NCBI RefSeq assembly: GCF_051014685.1 | Contig: NC_135055.1 | Location: 23,147,501-23,211,500, forward strand | Length of the DNA: 64,000 nt | Source of the DNA: Ptiloglossa arizonensis | Lineage: Eukaryota > Arthropoda > Insecta > Hymenoptera > Colletidae | Reading direction: 5' to 3' | Part shown: piece after piece, positions 48,031 to 58,775 of the stretch | Numbering within the stretch: the stretch's first letter is position 1 | How the letters are laid out: each line of letters opens with the position of its first letter | Position numbers and translations under genes: made by a program | The notes under the pieces: generated by a model | Told to the model about the DNA's origin: nothing | The model's input: the letters and a program-made list of their open reading frames with translations, nothing else | Database searches by the model: none

Positions 48031-49250
48031 TTCCCGATTGAAATTGAGGTCGCTAGCGTCGCATTATCGGCGCCATGACACTTTAGAATCAGTTCCAACG
48101 GAATTGGCGGACTATTGGAAAAATCTTCAAAGTAGTACGATCAACAGGTGATACTTATGTGACCATTCTATTTCTATTTTCTTTGATTTAATTGTTGTTT
48201 GCTGTACGTATCTGTGAATTAATTGTCGTTCAGTGCGAGGAACAAATAAGAAAAGATTAATTTAAACTGTTCCGATGTTGATGTGTATAATAATTTAAAA
48301 TTAAATTCTAACCTCTTGGCGCTATCGTAAGATGTGAATGGAATATTGGAGTAACTCTTATATTATTGCATTTCGGTCGCGATTTAGTATATTTTAGTAT
48401 TGTTTATGCGCGATACAAATGATTATTTGTAAATTTATCTGTACGAAGTTATTGTAATTGCGTTAGCATACGAGTTCCAGTTGCGAGTTTGATTACATAC
48501 AACAACTGCGCGATCGTATATTAACGTGTTATTTGAACTTGAGTAACTGAAGAACTTTGAATTTTGCAATGAGTTTCTAAATATTAATAAAAATCGCGAT
48601 AAACTCACGATTCGTCGAGCATGAAAACGTTTACAATTCTAATGATGAAAGTCCATCTGTAATAAGAATTTTTAATTGAACATTTACTCGATATTGGTAT
48701 TTCTATTGACAAAATGTAAATATTGAGAAAGAGCAGTATTTCCATAACAAATACTCGATCCAAAAGCCCCCCGCCCCTCTTATTAACCACTTTTTCTTTC
48801 AGAAACTTTGATGGCCGCGCGCAATGCGGTCAATAGAGTCAAATTTTACTGCGTAGAAAGTTGTTATTGTTTTTCGGAGCACAGTTGCTCCGAGTAGAGT
48901 TTCGATGAGATTTTAGCTATACGCGATCTAGATTCAGTGTTTCTCGTGCAATGTAAATTCTTTCTAGAGCGTCGTGGCTCTTTTTACTTTTAGAATCGCG
49001 AGAATAGAATCAGTGTTGTTCGTCGACTACGATGTACGGTCGCGTTAGTATCCATATTCGTTTATTTTTTCATTTTTTTTTTTTTTACAGTCTTCAAAAT
49101 TATTCGTCATCGGTATTAGAGTCAGTGCATCACCGAAGAGGAGTATTGGACGATGCTTTGCGAGCGAATAATGTAAGTATATATCACTAAGTAAAATGAA
49201 AACCATTTTGTAACTTACAAAGTACTGATTGTCATGTTTTGTGATAGTCT
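48030..49250. other. AT-rich stretch without a recognised gene
   Basis: No domain-bearing frame and no strong structure were seen. The minus-strand frame of 61 codons at 48,605-48,790 and others are typical of chance in AT-rich DNA. Confidence 0.5.
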
Positions 49251-49256
49251 TTACAG

Positions 49257-49397
49257 ATTTGCCACATTTTGGGATTGCGTCCATGGATTCAACAACTTCC
49301 CCGATGACATTTGGTTGGGACATCCACGACGACTTGGTAAACCAGCATCATTGGAGTTCATCGCTATGGTATTTACTCGGTCGTGTTCAACGATCGG
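49257..49397 (+). other. Candidate exon of unknown gene or pseudogene
   Basis: A pyrimidine-rich tract ends in CTTTACAG, followed by 141 bp that end at a strong donor, CGATCG before GTGAGTC. One frame is open through the whole block and reads WDCVHGFNNFPDDIWLGH near its middle. A second frame is open too. I do not recognise a domain. The base composition is less AT-rich than the flanks. It could be a non-coding RNA exon or an old pseudogene fragment. No partner exons were found. Confidence 0.25.
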
Positions 49398-49399
49398 TG

Positions 49400-50740
49400 A
49401 GTCGCATGCGATTTGTATTCCTCCGGTCCCCAAGCATGTCGTAGGACGAAAGGTCCGAATCGACACGGGTGACCGGTTGTATTTATATTTGTTATCCTTG
49501 GCAAGTACAGTGACCGCGGGTATATTTACAATATTTCACGGTATATTTCTTAGTTCAGGTTAGGGGTCTTCTTGTACACCGCGTTTTCGAATACGAGAAA
49601 TGAATATTTATAATATAAATTGAATGAAAAAATATTTCGATTTTTGTCTCATTAGTGGAGAAGTCAGATACCCTCCAACTTCGTCATTACGATTCCAATT
49701 GATACCAGTAATGATATTCTTGAATATTTGAAAATTTCTATATTATTTAAGTTTCAAGTTTCAAATTAAAATATAATTAGACGATTATGTACAAGAAGAC
49801 ATTTCGCGACGAGTAGATTTCTGAGTCAAAGTTACACGTTCTACACGTTGTTTACATCTATTAAAAAATTTTCCTTGACGATGGAATCGCTCGAGGGAAA
49901 TTCAATACTTTAATTAATAATTTAATCAATTTAATTTCATGATGTATAACATAAAGTTTTATATTATATTATTTACAAAATAATTACTATTAATTAATTA
50001 GTTTTTTCTTCTATATAACGCAATTTTCATTATAGTAATTTCCTTTTTGAATACAATTTATCAATTTTCTTATGATCGATACATAAAGAGGTCGAGTTAT
50101 TTTAATGGAAAATAAACCGAGAACGAACGAAAGAATATTATCTCGTTATATGCTACATTTACTAATCACTCTTTCTAGTTGAGGATTTTCAGGATAATTT
50201 TTCCGTGTTCATTGCCTGAACTCGTTCAAGTGCCCAGGAGTTACTTGACCGAGCAAAAGCAATGGACACGATGACTCAGTTTGTAAGATTTATAATAATA
50301 ATCTGTGTTAGCGGTTGACACTGGCTAGTGTATCGTGCACGACGTAACTTTCCACATGTGTGTGTATGGTTAGGCTGTGGAATTGCGTCGGTTTTGAAAT
50401 ATATCAAAGTCTTGCATTAAATAATATTCTATAATTTTATTCGCATATTATTATTCGGGACATTCATCGAATGTCCATTTGCTATTATATTAATATTACA
50501 ATTGTTTACATTCTTACCCAAATATATACTTTTTTCCATACATAATGATAATGTTATACGTTTTACGAAATGAACGACAGTAGCTTCTTGAACGAACGTA
50601 TACACGATACGCGTCGCAAACTATTATATTCGCTAAAATGCTAAATTTTCGTACGCGATACGTATACGCAATGGTCACTAGCCTTTGTCAACCGATTTCA
50701 GGAAATTGGTACGTACCTTAGAGCGTGCATGTTGTTTGTC
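49400..50740. other. AT-rich stretch without a recognised gene
   Basis: Unique AT-rich DNA. No open frame with a recognisable domain and no tandem repeat were seen. Confidence 0.5.
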
Positions 50741-50742
50741 AA

Positions 50743-50802
50743 GCCCGGGTGTCGGAGGCGTCCCGGGGACGCCTCCCTAGGTTAGGCTCGTTGCACCCGG
50801 GC
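50743..50802. other. Nested GC-rich hairpin
   Basis: The outer arms GCCCGGGTG (50,743-50,751) and CACCCGGGC (50,794-50,802) are perfect complements. Inside them GGAGGCGTCC (50,754-50,763) pairs with GGACGCCTCC (50,767-50,776). This makes a stable two-tier stem in an otherwise AT-rich stretch. Function unknown; it could belong to a transcribed repeat. Confidence 0.6.
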
Positions 50803-50997
50803 GTTATGCGTGAGAATCGTGGAGCGGTTGTGTTTGAGAGAATGTTTCGCCACTTTTTAAATATAGGGCTAGGTAGGTAGGTAACTTATTTTTGGTATGC
50901 GTGTTAAATATAAGTAGGTAGGGACCAGGGCAGGTCGTCGCATTCTCAATTCGGGTAGGCGTGTTTTCGCGTGACGTACCTGCACCTGTAGGACGAT

Positions 50998-51420
50998 TTG
51001 AAGAATCGATCGCGAAACCGGTCCAAACGGAGCATGCCGTTTGCTTCCGGTGTTGCGTTCTATTCTTCGGATTTCTTTCCCTTAGTTTATCGCGGACGCG
51101 GTCGCGACGTTAGGCGTCGAAACGAACGTTCTGCTCGAGATTCGTCACGCGTGCATTGCACGACCAACGATTCCTGGGATCGTTTGCACGGTCGCACGCG
51201 TGCTGCACTGAATCTCGGGCCTAGGAGTTTCAGATTGGGCAGTGCCGCCCGAAGAAAGAAGAGGCTGGCATGCCGAAGAGGCCTCGACAAACTGTCTCAA
51301 GAGAAGGCTGCAACGAATGGCTCTCCATCTTCGAATCTTGCTTCGAAGATGGATGGTCATACTTGTTACTACTTTGTCACTGTACTTGCATGTAGTTATG
51401 TAGTAGTTAGTGTGTTTCTT
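50998..51420 (+). other. GC-rich islet with a 142-codon open frame
   Basis: An open frame starting at 50,998 covers a GC-richer islet. Its product is Arg/Ser-rich, has no recognised domain and ends in a short hydrophobic run. Strong codon-like composition is absent and competing frames exist on both strands. It may be a transcribed non-coding segment or a repeat-derived frame; I would not call it a gene. Confidence 0.2.
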
Positions 51421-51518
51421 TACTAGCATATGTACACAATGGCATATTACACATGTACGTGCGTATACGCTGGCCTTTCGAGCCAGTAACCTAACGACGC
51501 ATCGCGATTTGTATTATT

Positions 51519-52015
51519 GTTGCGAGCAAGTATTAATCGCAGTTGACATTAGTCCCGCGAATGAGTACTGGTCGCAGTTAAAATTAGCGTTGCGAATGAG
51601 AACTAATCGCGGTTGAAATTAGTGTTGCGGACAAGTACCGATCGCAGTTGATGTTAATCCTGCAAATAAGTACTGATCGCGGTTGAAATCAGTGTTGCGA
51701 ATAGAATTGATTACGGTTTGAATTAGTGTCGCGAATGAAAACTGATCGCGGTTGAAATTAGTGTTGCGAACAAGTACTGATCGCAGTTGATGATAATCCT
51801 GCGAATGAGTACTATTCGCGATTGAAATTAATGTTGCGAACAAGTACTGATCGCAGTTGATGCTAATCCTGCAAATGAGTACTAATCGCGGTTGAAATTA
51901 GTATTGCGAATAAGTACTGATCGCGGTTGAAATTAGTGTTGCGAATGAGTATTGATCGCGGTTGAAATTAGTGTCTCGAATAAGAACTAATCGCGATTGA
52001 AATTAGCATTGCGAA
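51519..52015 (+). repeat. 35-bp minisatellite, about 14 units
   Basis: Tandem units of GTTGCGAATGAGTACTGATCGCGG-type sequence ending GAAATTAGT, period 35 bp with one 34-bp unit. Some units alternate between a GTTGCGAACAAG and a CCTGCAAATGAG form, hinting at a 70-bp higher-order repeat. Three wider-spaced relatives (TTAGTGTTGCGA-type words about 70 bp apart, two followed by GAAGCAGTCTGT) lie at 52,140-52,295. Confidence 0.9.
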
Positions 52016-52299
52016 TTATGAATATTAATTGCGTCCGAATAATGGAGCATCCTACATACGTGCTCTTGGGAATTTTTGCATTTAATCTCTATAATTGTGT
52101 TATAATTACCTCTACAATATTGTATTTTATCTCTATAAATTAGTGTTGCGAGTAACGAAGCAGTCTGTGTGACTGCTCTCGGGAGTATTTTTTCATTTTC
52201 TCTTTAATTAATCAGTGTTGCGAATAAAGAAGCAGTCTGTATGGCTGCTATCGGGAGTTTTTTTTTCATTTTCTATTTAATAAATTAGTGTTGCGATAC

Positions 52300-53990
52300 A
52301 ATGATCCAATCGCGGGTTTGTTCCCATTTCTGTGGAATTATGATGATTTTTATGGATGATGATTAACAGACGATAATTTTTGTTTCAGGTCCTTCGAAGA
52401 TGCCTCGGCGCTGATGTTATCGTCAATTGATTACAAATTTTGTTGTAATTGTCATATTGCAAATCGAGTATTTGTTACTGGAAATACAGCTAAGAAGTTA
52501 ATGGTGGATTGTATTATTTGAAATAATTGTAGTGATAAATTCAGTCAATTATTGTAACTTTTATAGTAGGGGCTCTTCATTATTATATTTGTTACGCGAT
52601 ATAGTTACGGGACTCGCAAAAAATTTGGTGTAATAAAGTAGTGTATATTTTTATGAATATTTGAAATTTTTTGCATCGATCAAAATTCGTTCGCGATCGT
52701 TGTATAATTTAAATTGTAAAATAAGAAACTTGTACTGAAAAAGTATGCTAATTGAATTCGGTACTTTATATTGATAGTAAATTTTCAAGTAGAATTGATA
52801 CTACCGTATACTCATTCTTATTTTTTTCGAATAAAAATAATGTAGATTCCAATGCGATAAAATATGATTATTCCAATGTCAATGACTTTAAGAATCTTTT
52901 CGTGTGACGTTGGCATATTGTAGCTAAGTAATATGTAAAATAAAATTTATATATTTTTCAATTTTGCAAATTCTATTTGATATATGTGATCCAATTTTCA
53001 AACATTGTCTACTGATTATAAAGTACTTTTTCATCTAATCTTCTTTTATCTTCGCACTGAAACGAAATTCGTTTGCATAATGTATTAATATTCATGTTTG
53101 AATACTAATTCATATGTTTCGTAAATTTTTGCGAAAGAAGGAGAATATTACAATTTCATTATTTCGATTTCAGTTTTACTATTATCGATGAAAAATATCT
53201 AATTGGTCAATGGATAATTATTTTCTATATTTGTTAACAAATTTTCTTTACAGCTGTCAAATTTGTGTTTGTATGTCTACTAATTCATTAAACAAGTTTT
53301 TGTTACAGAAGATATATGCACATTTCCATCGAAACTATAGATTCGCAAGAATAGCGAATAAAAATCTAAAGGAATATAAATATGGGACAAAAGTGGTAAA
53401 AGTATCTACAAATGGATCTCGCATTTCATCGTTCCTGGAAAGTCGTGCCTTGTGACGTTAATTTTAATACTTTTCAATCTATGTTTCAGAAAAATTTTTA
53501 CAGCACCAATGATCAACACAACATGGAAATATGTATCATATAATATTTCCCTGTACTTTTGTAGATATGTGTATAGGTAGGATACAAATTAAATAATGTA
53601 AAAATTAAGTAAGCATTTTGTAGTGGCCACTTAGGCAGGTAATTCTTTTTATAAGAGAAAAAAGAACACTGCAGTGTTTAATGAAGTACATTAGATTTCA
53701 CATAGGTAGGCTATTACTATTAAGTACAAGCGCTTGTTTAGGTAGGAATAATTGATATCAGTTTTTAAGTACGTTTCGTTTGTTCAATTCTCTTTAATTC
53801 TTGCAAAACATGGTATTCCATTTTGAATCGACTTTTATCATAGTCACCCATTATCGAGTAAATTTATCTAACAACTCCTTTCTTTGTTGGTTCTTCGAAC
53901 AGCGATCCAACCAAGATCGTTTTTCATTCGCATGGTAGGAAAATATAGATAAATAAAAATTCTGTATAAAAAGAGGTTGGCTAGGTAGGG
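52300..53990. other. AT-rich stretch with TAGGTAGG words
   Basis: No gene recognised. An acceptor-like TTTCAG is followed at 52,388 by non-coding sequence with an AATAAA near 52,630, which could be a terminal exon of a non-coding RNA. TAGGTAGG words recur at about 53,574, 53,703 and 53,739 and again at 53,982 just before ribozyme 2. Confidence 0.4.
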
Positions 53991-53991
53991 C

Positions 53992-54131
53992 GGGTTTCCA
54001 TATGCAGCAACCTCCAAAAGGTGAAACCTGGGCAATCGATATTATTTAGTATGTAATTAACAATCGTATCACGAGTAGCGTCGTAATCCAATTGTTAATT
54101 ACATAGCAAATAATATGAGCGAATGGCTGCG
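53992..54131 (+). ncRNA. HDV-like self-cleaving ribozyme 2
   Basis: A second complete HDV-like fold. P1: 53,992-53,998 (GGGTTTC) pairs with 54,023-54,029 (GAAACCT). P2: 54,003-54,008 (TGCAGC) pairs with 54,126-54,131 (GCTGCG, one wobble). P3: ACC 54,010-54,012 pairs with GGT 54,020-54,022 around L3 TCCAAAA. GGGCAA follows P1, and its GG can pair with CC of L3 as P1.1. P4: 54,039-54,064 with 54,091-54,116, long and AT-rich with a small internal loop. J4/2 reads GAGCGAATG, the classic CGAA catalytic word, with the C at 54,120. Cleavage is predicted just 5' of 53,992. Compared with ribozyme 1, P1 and P4 have changed while pairing is kept. Confidence 0.9.
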
Positions 54132-54695
54132 ATCTTAGGTATATGGTTTATTGTAAGATGAGCTCTAATGTAGGATATGTAGGGTAAACTATGTTCTTTT
54201 CGTCTTATTTGTCTACGAAGTTATTTATCTGACGTAACAGCCAAAGAACATTTTTCACTGTGTGTATAATTGCAGTTTAAATTAAATTTTTATAAAAACT
54301 CATGTTTTTTTGAAAACGGGGTGATACAGCAATTCGACTTCCGGATTCTTGTTTGGAAAATGTGGCAAGGATCACTGGTTATTGGAAGGTAATCGTGTCG
54401 GATAATGTAATTAATATGTACGCAGGCAAAGTTCATATGCACAATTGCACATTCATTCCTGTTTAATTCGTGAGAAATTTTGTTATGAAAGTTTTTCTGG
54501 TTGAAACGACCTCTTCGTCTAAGAGTGATAATATTAGGAACTATATTCGACTGAATCATCGATGTCGGTAAAGATAGTAAATATAGAAAATTAATCCCTG
54601 CATATCATTTGTGGTTCTATCGAACTTATTAATTTTGTAAAATAATCAATTCTCATCGTGTTTAGTTTTAATTCCTATACCTAATAATTTTTATT
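54132..54695. other. AT-rich stretch after ribozyme 2
   Basis: No retrotransposon frame or other recognised gene follows the ribozyme. A minus-strand frame of 89 codons (54,290-54,559) has no domain and is probably chance. Confidence 0.45.
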
Positions 54696-54893
54696 TCAAT
54701 CCGAATCGATAATGTTGAAAATGACACGAAAATGGTAAGGCAGCACGTAAGTCCCCGGTTTGTTTGACACGAAAAAAGCATTGCCTACAACGTCTATTAT
54801 ATATTTCATCTGCACGGTAGTTACGTCATAATCGATGGTCAGTTTCCAAACGGCTTGGCCGATAAGTAGATTCCGAACGAACGAATCGGCCAT
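54696..54893 (-). CDS. Hypothetical 65-residue protein, divergent from AMPK beta
   Basis: A small frame with a good start context (AAAAATGGCC) transcribed away from the AMPK beta gene, about 340 bp from its ATG. The product has a balanced, protein-like composition with hydrophobic patches (WKLTIDYDVTTVQMKYIIDV), no signal peptide and no recognised domain. It could be a complete microprotein or the first exon of something longer to the left. The surrounding DNA is AT-rich, where chance frames of this length occur, so support is weak. Confidence 0.3.
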   Translation of the reverse strand: MADSFVRNLLIGQAVWKLTIDYDVTTVQMKYIIDVVGNAFFVSNKPGTYVLPYHFRVIFNIIDSD

Positions 54894-55232
54894 TTTTAGT
54901 TGAATTCTGATAGAAACGTAATTGTCTTGCAGTTCTTTATCATTTTAATTTCTCGTTGTGTTTGATTTGTAACTCGGAAACAACGTATGTTGAAATTAGG
55001 AAACGCCAATGAGAACGAAACAGTCAACGACAATAGTAGCTTAAAGCTTGGTCGTCGTTTCAACTAGGTGAGAAAAGAAATTTCTTTCAACTTTTAAGTG
55101 CCTGTAAACAAAACAAAGGGTGGGGATATAGAAGCACTTTGCAGTATATTGTTTCAATGACTCGTACACCGAACGGTAAATATTTTTATCGGGCTCTTCT
55201 ATTTTCGTTATGGTAGTGATCACGGCCTGACA

Positions 55233-56317
55233 ATGGGTAACGCTGGGAGTAATCAACCGATTGGTCATCATCACAGCAGCACCAGAGAACATCGTCAAAC
55301 CAAAGAACATCCACCCCCGTCGCCTGGAAAAGAAGGCCAAGCTTTTGTTTTTGATAAAAAGCCAAGTCAGAAGTTGGTTTTCCAATCGTCTCACGAGGAG
55401 GAAGATCCGTTTTATGCCAAGGTTCACCGAATATAGCATTACAGTAAAGAAATTATTAAGCACGTAGTATCCATTTTTCAAAACCTTGTTATTTCTTTTA
55501 TTTATAGACTGCTGGTCACAATGACAGAGACGACTTTAGTTCTCAACGTCCACGTTCCAATACTGTATCCGAAGGAACAAAAGTAACTGATAGCAAAGTA
55601 TTGCCAACAGTCTTTAAGTGGGAAGGGGGTGGTAAACAGGTTTATATTAGTGGAACTTTTACGGGATGGAAAACTTTGCCAATGGTTAAGAGTCATGGTG
55701 ATTTTGTAACAATTATTGATTTACCCGAGGGGGAACATCAATACAAATTCTTTGTTGACGGTGAATGGAGACACGACCCAGATATAGTAAAAAAATGTTT
55801 TATTTATTCTAACATTATGAAAATCTGAAATTATTTTCATGTATCCTTTCAAATAATTGTTTTGCAGAAAATTGTTGATAACGGTATGGGTTCCAAAAAT
55901 AATTTAGTGTCTGTAAGGAAATCTGATTTTGAAGTTTTTCAAGCACTTGCTAAAGACAGCGAGGGTATTATTAGTAGTGCTCAAAAAGAGTATGGTCAAG
56001 ATATGCCTCCCCACAAACCATGGGAAAAAGTAGCCGGACCACCAATATTGCCACCACATCTCTTACAAGTCATTCTAAATAAAGACACTCCTTTATCTGT
56101 AAGTAGTTATGTAGCAAACATATACAAAAAGCTTTATTAGGCACAAAATTAAGTAACATCGTAATTACAGTGTGAACCAACGCTTCTACCAGAACCAAAT
56201 CATGTTATGTTAAATCATTTATACGCCCTAAGTATCAAAGACAGCGTAATGGTGTTGTCGGCAACGCATCGTTATCGAAAAAAATACGTTACGACTTTAC
56301 TGTACAAACCAATTTAA
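55233..56317 (+). CDS. AMP-activated protein kinase beta subunit
   Basis: Scaffold and glycogen-sensing subunit of the AMPK heterotrimer, the cytosolic energy sensor (alicorn-type in flies). Exons: 55,233-55,421, 55,508-55,786, 55,868-56,098 and 56,171-56,317. All introns are phase 0, giving 281 residues, the usual size. The start MGNAGS is an N-myristoylation signal. The CBM48 glycogen-binding module spans about residues 96-156, with W117, K143 and W150 at the spacing of the known carbohydrate-contacting residues. The C-terminal ASC domain that binds alpha and gamma fills exons 3-4 and ends LLYKPI. The first donor, AAG before GTTCAC, is weak; the other three donors or acceptors look ordinary. 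It converges with the lipase gene on the other strand, 331 bp away. Confidence 0.96.
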
Positions 56318-56648
56318 GCCTCTGAATCATTCCCGATGTTGTCGGCGATTATTAGTTACATCGAACCAATACATATTTTGTAGGTAAGGTAAGAATATCA
56401 ACTTTTAAAGAAGAAAAATATTTGAAAACTGGCAGTGTATGAATAGTTTGTTGTGTCTGAAATGTAACATAATGTAATTATTATTTATTAAAGTAAAATA
56501 TTTTACATTAGACATCTTCCAAATAATATGACTCATTTTTATTGTAAACAAATTTTATTTTGTTCAATGACAAAATTCTTCCGTGATTTATTCAACGAAG
56601 ATAGTCTGATAGAACTCTTTTTAAAACTTGGCACATTGAATGCTTAAT
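56318..56648. terminator. Convergent 3' ends of AMPK beta and lipase
   Basis: Both genes must end in this 331-bp AT-rich gap. On the minus strand an AATAAA at 56,554-56,559 lies about 90 nt past the lipase stop and is its likely poly(A) signal. For AMPK beta only a variant ATTAAA near 56,487 was seen. Confidence 0.6.
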
Positions 56649-58042
56649 TTAAACTGTGTTATCGGTTATCTCCTCTTGGTAAGCGTACGGCGATTCTGAT
56701 CTTGTCCTGAGAAAATATGTTCCAGAAGCCGTTTTATCAACGTGTTCTCCCATAAATGCAGTATCGGAATGATTACAATTGCCACCCATAAATTGATCCC
56801 AAGTATTGCATTTCCTTGCTACAAATCCCGCTCTGGAGGCGATACTTTCCGTAAAGTACACGTACGATCTTCCGTGACTACATGCCTCTGAAAAGAAGGA
56901 AACAGTGGAACAACGTAAGACGTAGTTAAAGGTAAACTGTATAAACTATAAGAATGCACTTTACCTACTACTTCCGGAATACAACAGCAACCAGGTTGAA
57001 CAGCGGTTCCAGCGTTCGGGTAGAAGTCAGCGCTACCCAAAGGTTGTAAAAACCCTAACACACCGCCGCATGAATGAATAATATCAACAAACAATGCATC
57101 TGTAGAATCTAGTCGAGTCTTATCCGTTGTGAGTAAGTGAAATCCCGGCAGAGCAGGATCTAAGCCGGTTATCCTTCCTAAGCGACCAGAAGTCAGTGAA
57201 CTTCCCACATTTCCAGCTACGTGTGCTCCAAGAGAATGTCCTTAATTGTATAACAATTGTTATGTGGTTAGCAAGTACAAAACAATAGTACATAGATATA
57301 ATAATATATAAGAATACGTACCGAGAAAGTGAATGTTCTCAGTTTGTAGGCCCGTTTCCGTGACTAAAAATTCGATAAATTCAGCAGCTGTTTTTCCTAC
57401 TCTTTCAGTGTTTCGCATTGGGCCAAGGTAAAACGTGCTTGCAGCCAAAGGTTGCCAGTCAACCATAACGACATTGCAGTCATCAAAATTTAAATACGCT
57501 GTGGAGTTAGAGCAGGTTTTGAAATAAGTCCATTCCTATGAAGATAGTACTTATACAATTTCTTGATATCTAAATACCTTCTTTCATGTTGATGAGACCA
57601 CCGCTCATTGCGCTCGATTTCCATCCGTGTGTTATAAATTTTGTCTGTCTGGATGGATTGAAACTGGATTCGGAAAGTCCTGTAGTATCGTTTGTATATA
57701 ATTGAGTACCATTTTCCGGTGTAGACCTTCAAATGCATTGTATTACATTTAAAAAATAATGGTCCAGTATATATTCAAGCAAATATATTGTAAAGTAATT
57801 AACTACCGGGTATACAGAATATAAGAGACTTGCGATTCGTCAAAAATGCCTCGTGCGTCGGTTTCCGCGTGTTTCAGTACCGCAACTTGTGGTTGATCGT
57901 TTCCATCGGGCATAAAAATCCAGTCTTCTCCGTATCCATCGTACTTTTCTTTTAAACCACTATTCCACGCTTGGCAAATTGTAATATTGCAAAAAGTAAA
58001 AAGCAGTGCAGCGGATTGTACCGATTTATTTCTTACAATCAT
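56649..58042 (-). CDS. Secreted pancreatic-type lipase / phospholipase A1-like
   Basis: Alpha/beta-hydrolase that cleaves ester bonds of triacylglycerols or phospholipids outside the cell. Exons on the minus strand: 58,042-57,807, 57,726-57,578, 57,498-57,322, 57,240-56,965 and 56,887-56,649; the joins keep frame for 358 residues. A signal peptide (MIVRNKSVQSAALLFTFC...) starts at 58,042. Visible motifs: FITHGWK, the nucleophile elbow GHSLG with S190, GLDPALPGF with D215, and CSHGRSYVYF with H284, a complete Ser-Asp-His triad. Cysteines near the C-terminus fit the family's disulfides. An ATG at 58,162 would add 40 residues before the signal peptide and is the less likely start. The substrate cannot be told from sequence; a short lid region would favour phospholipase A1. 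Confidence 0.93.
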
Positions 58043-58775
58043 TTTTCTAATCGTAAGGATTACAGATGTACGTACACACGTTACAGATTTTAGAAATGAC
58101 ACTAAAGTAATTACAAAGGAATTTGGTCGCGTGAGTGAAAATTTTAGTACGGAAACGTTCACGTTCCTATCGCTTGTCCTGATCGGATTGCGAAAGCCTC
58201 AGGGTGAAACCTTCTTATAAACTCTGACAATATCATAATGGTCGTTAACGGACCCTCACATGGCCCAGTTTCTTTTAGTTTATCTTTAACACCGTATCGT
58301 ACGTGCGGAAATACTGTCAAGTGGTTCCTCGACGGTGCTTTAAACATTATAATCGTATTCAAGGAGGTGCAGGTTTTTGCCCAATTAACTGTCGTGTATA
58401 CCGGATATTTTCGTATCGCACAAAAGTAAATAGTAATGCATACATGACATTAAAGGGGGCTCTCGTTCCTCGCACTGATAATTATTGTTAAATTTTTCTG
58501 ATAATAGTTTAGGAAGTTGCTCAATCTGTTTTCTTGAATGATATGGCAAACAGATCAAGAGGGTGGCATAAAAAGGAAAGTCCCATTACATGAACATAAA
58601 ATATATTATCACACATCGTCAAGTAACACACTTTTTGTCGATACAAGTCAAAACTGCTTATTCTTTCTATCAATCTAATGTACATACACCGCGTACATTT
58701 CAATCCAATGATATTAGTTTAATGTCCCCCTGTGCAATCGTAATAGTATAGAAATTAAAATCAACTTTGTGAACT
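58043..58775. other. Gap between FBXO22-like 3' end and lipase start
   Basis: This 733-bp stretch must contain the lipase promoter/5' UTR and the FBXO22-like 3' UTR. No further gene was recognised; short frames on both strands lack domains. Confidence 0.5.

Noticed and set aside
51519..52015. CRISPR-like or coding reading of the 35-bp tandem units
   Set aside because: Units are contiguous with no unique spacers, the locus is in an animal genome, and the period is not a multiple of three, so it is a minisatellite.
55041..55481. 146-codon minus-strand frame over AMPK beta exon 1
   Set aside because: Antisense shadow of a well-supported coding exon.
58042..58162. Upstream ATG for the lipase at 58,162
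   Set aside because: It would place 40 extra residues before a good signal peptide; the ATG at 58,042 puts the signal peptide at the N-terminus as in the family.
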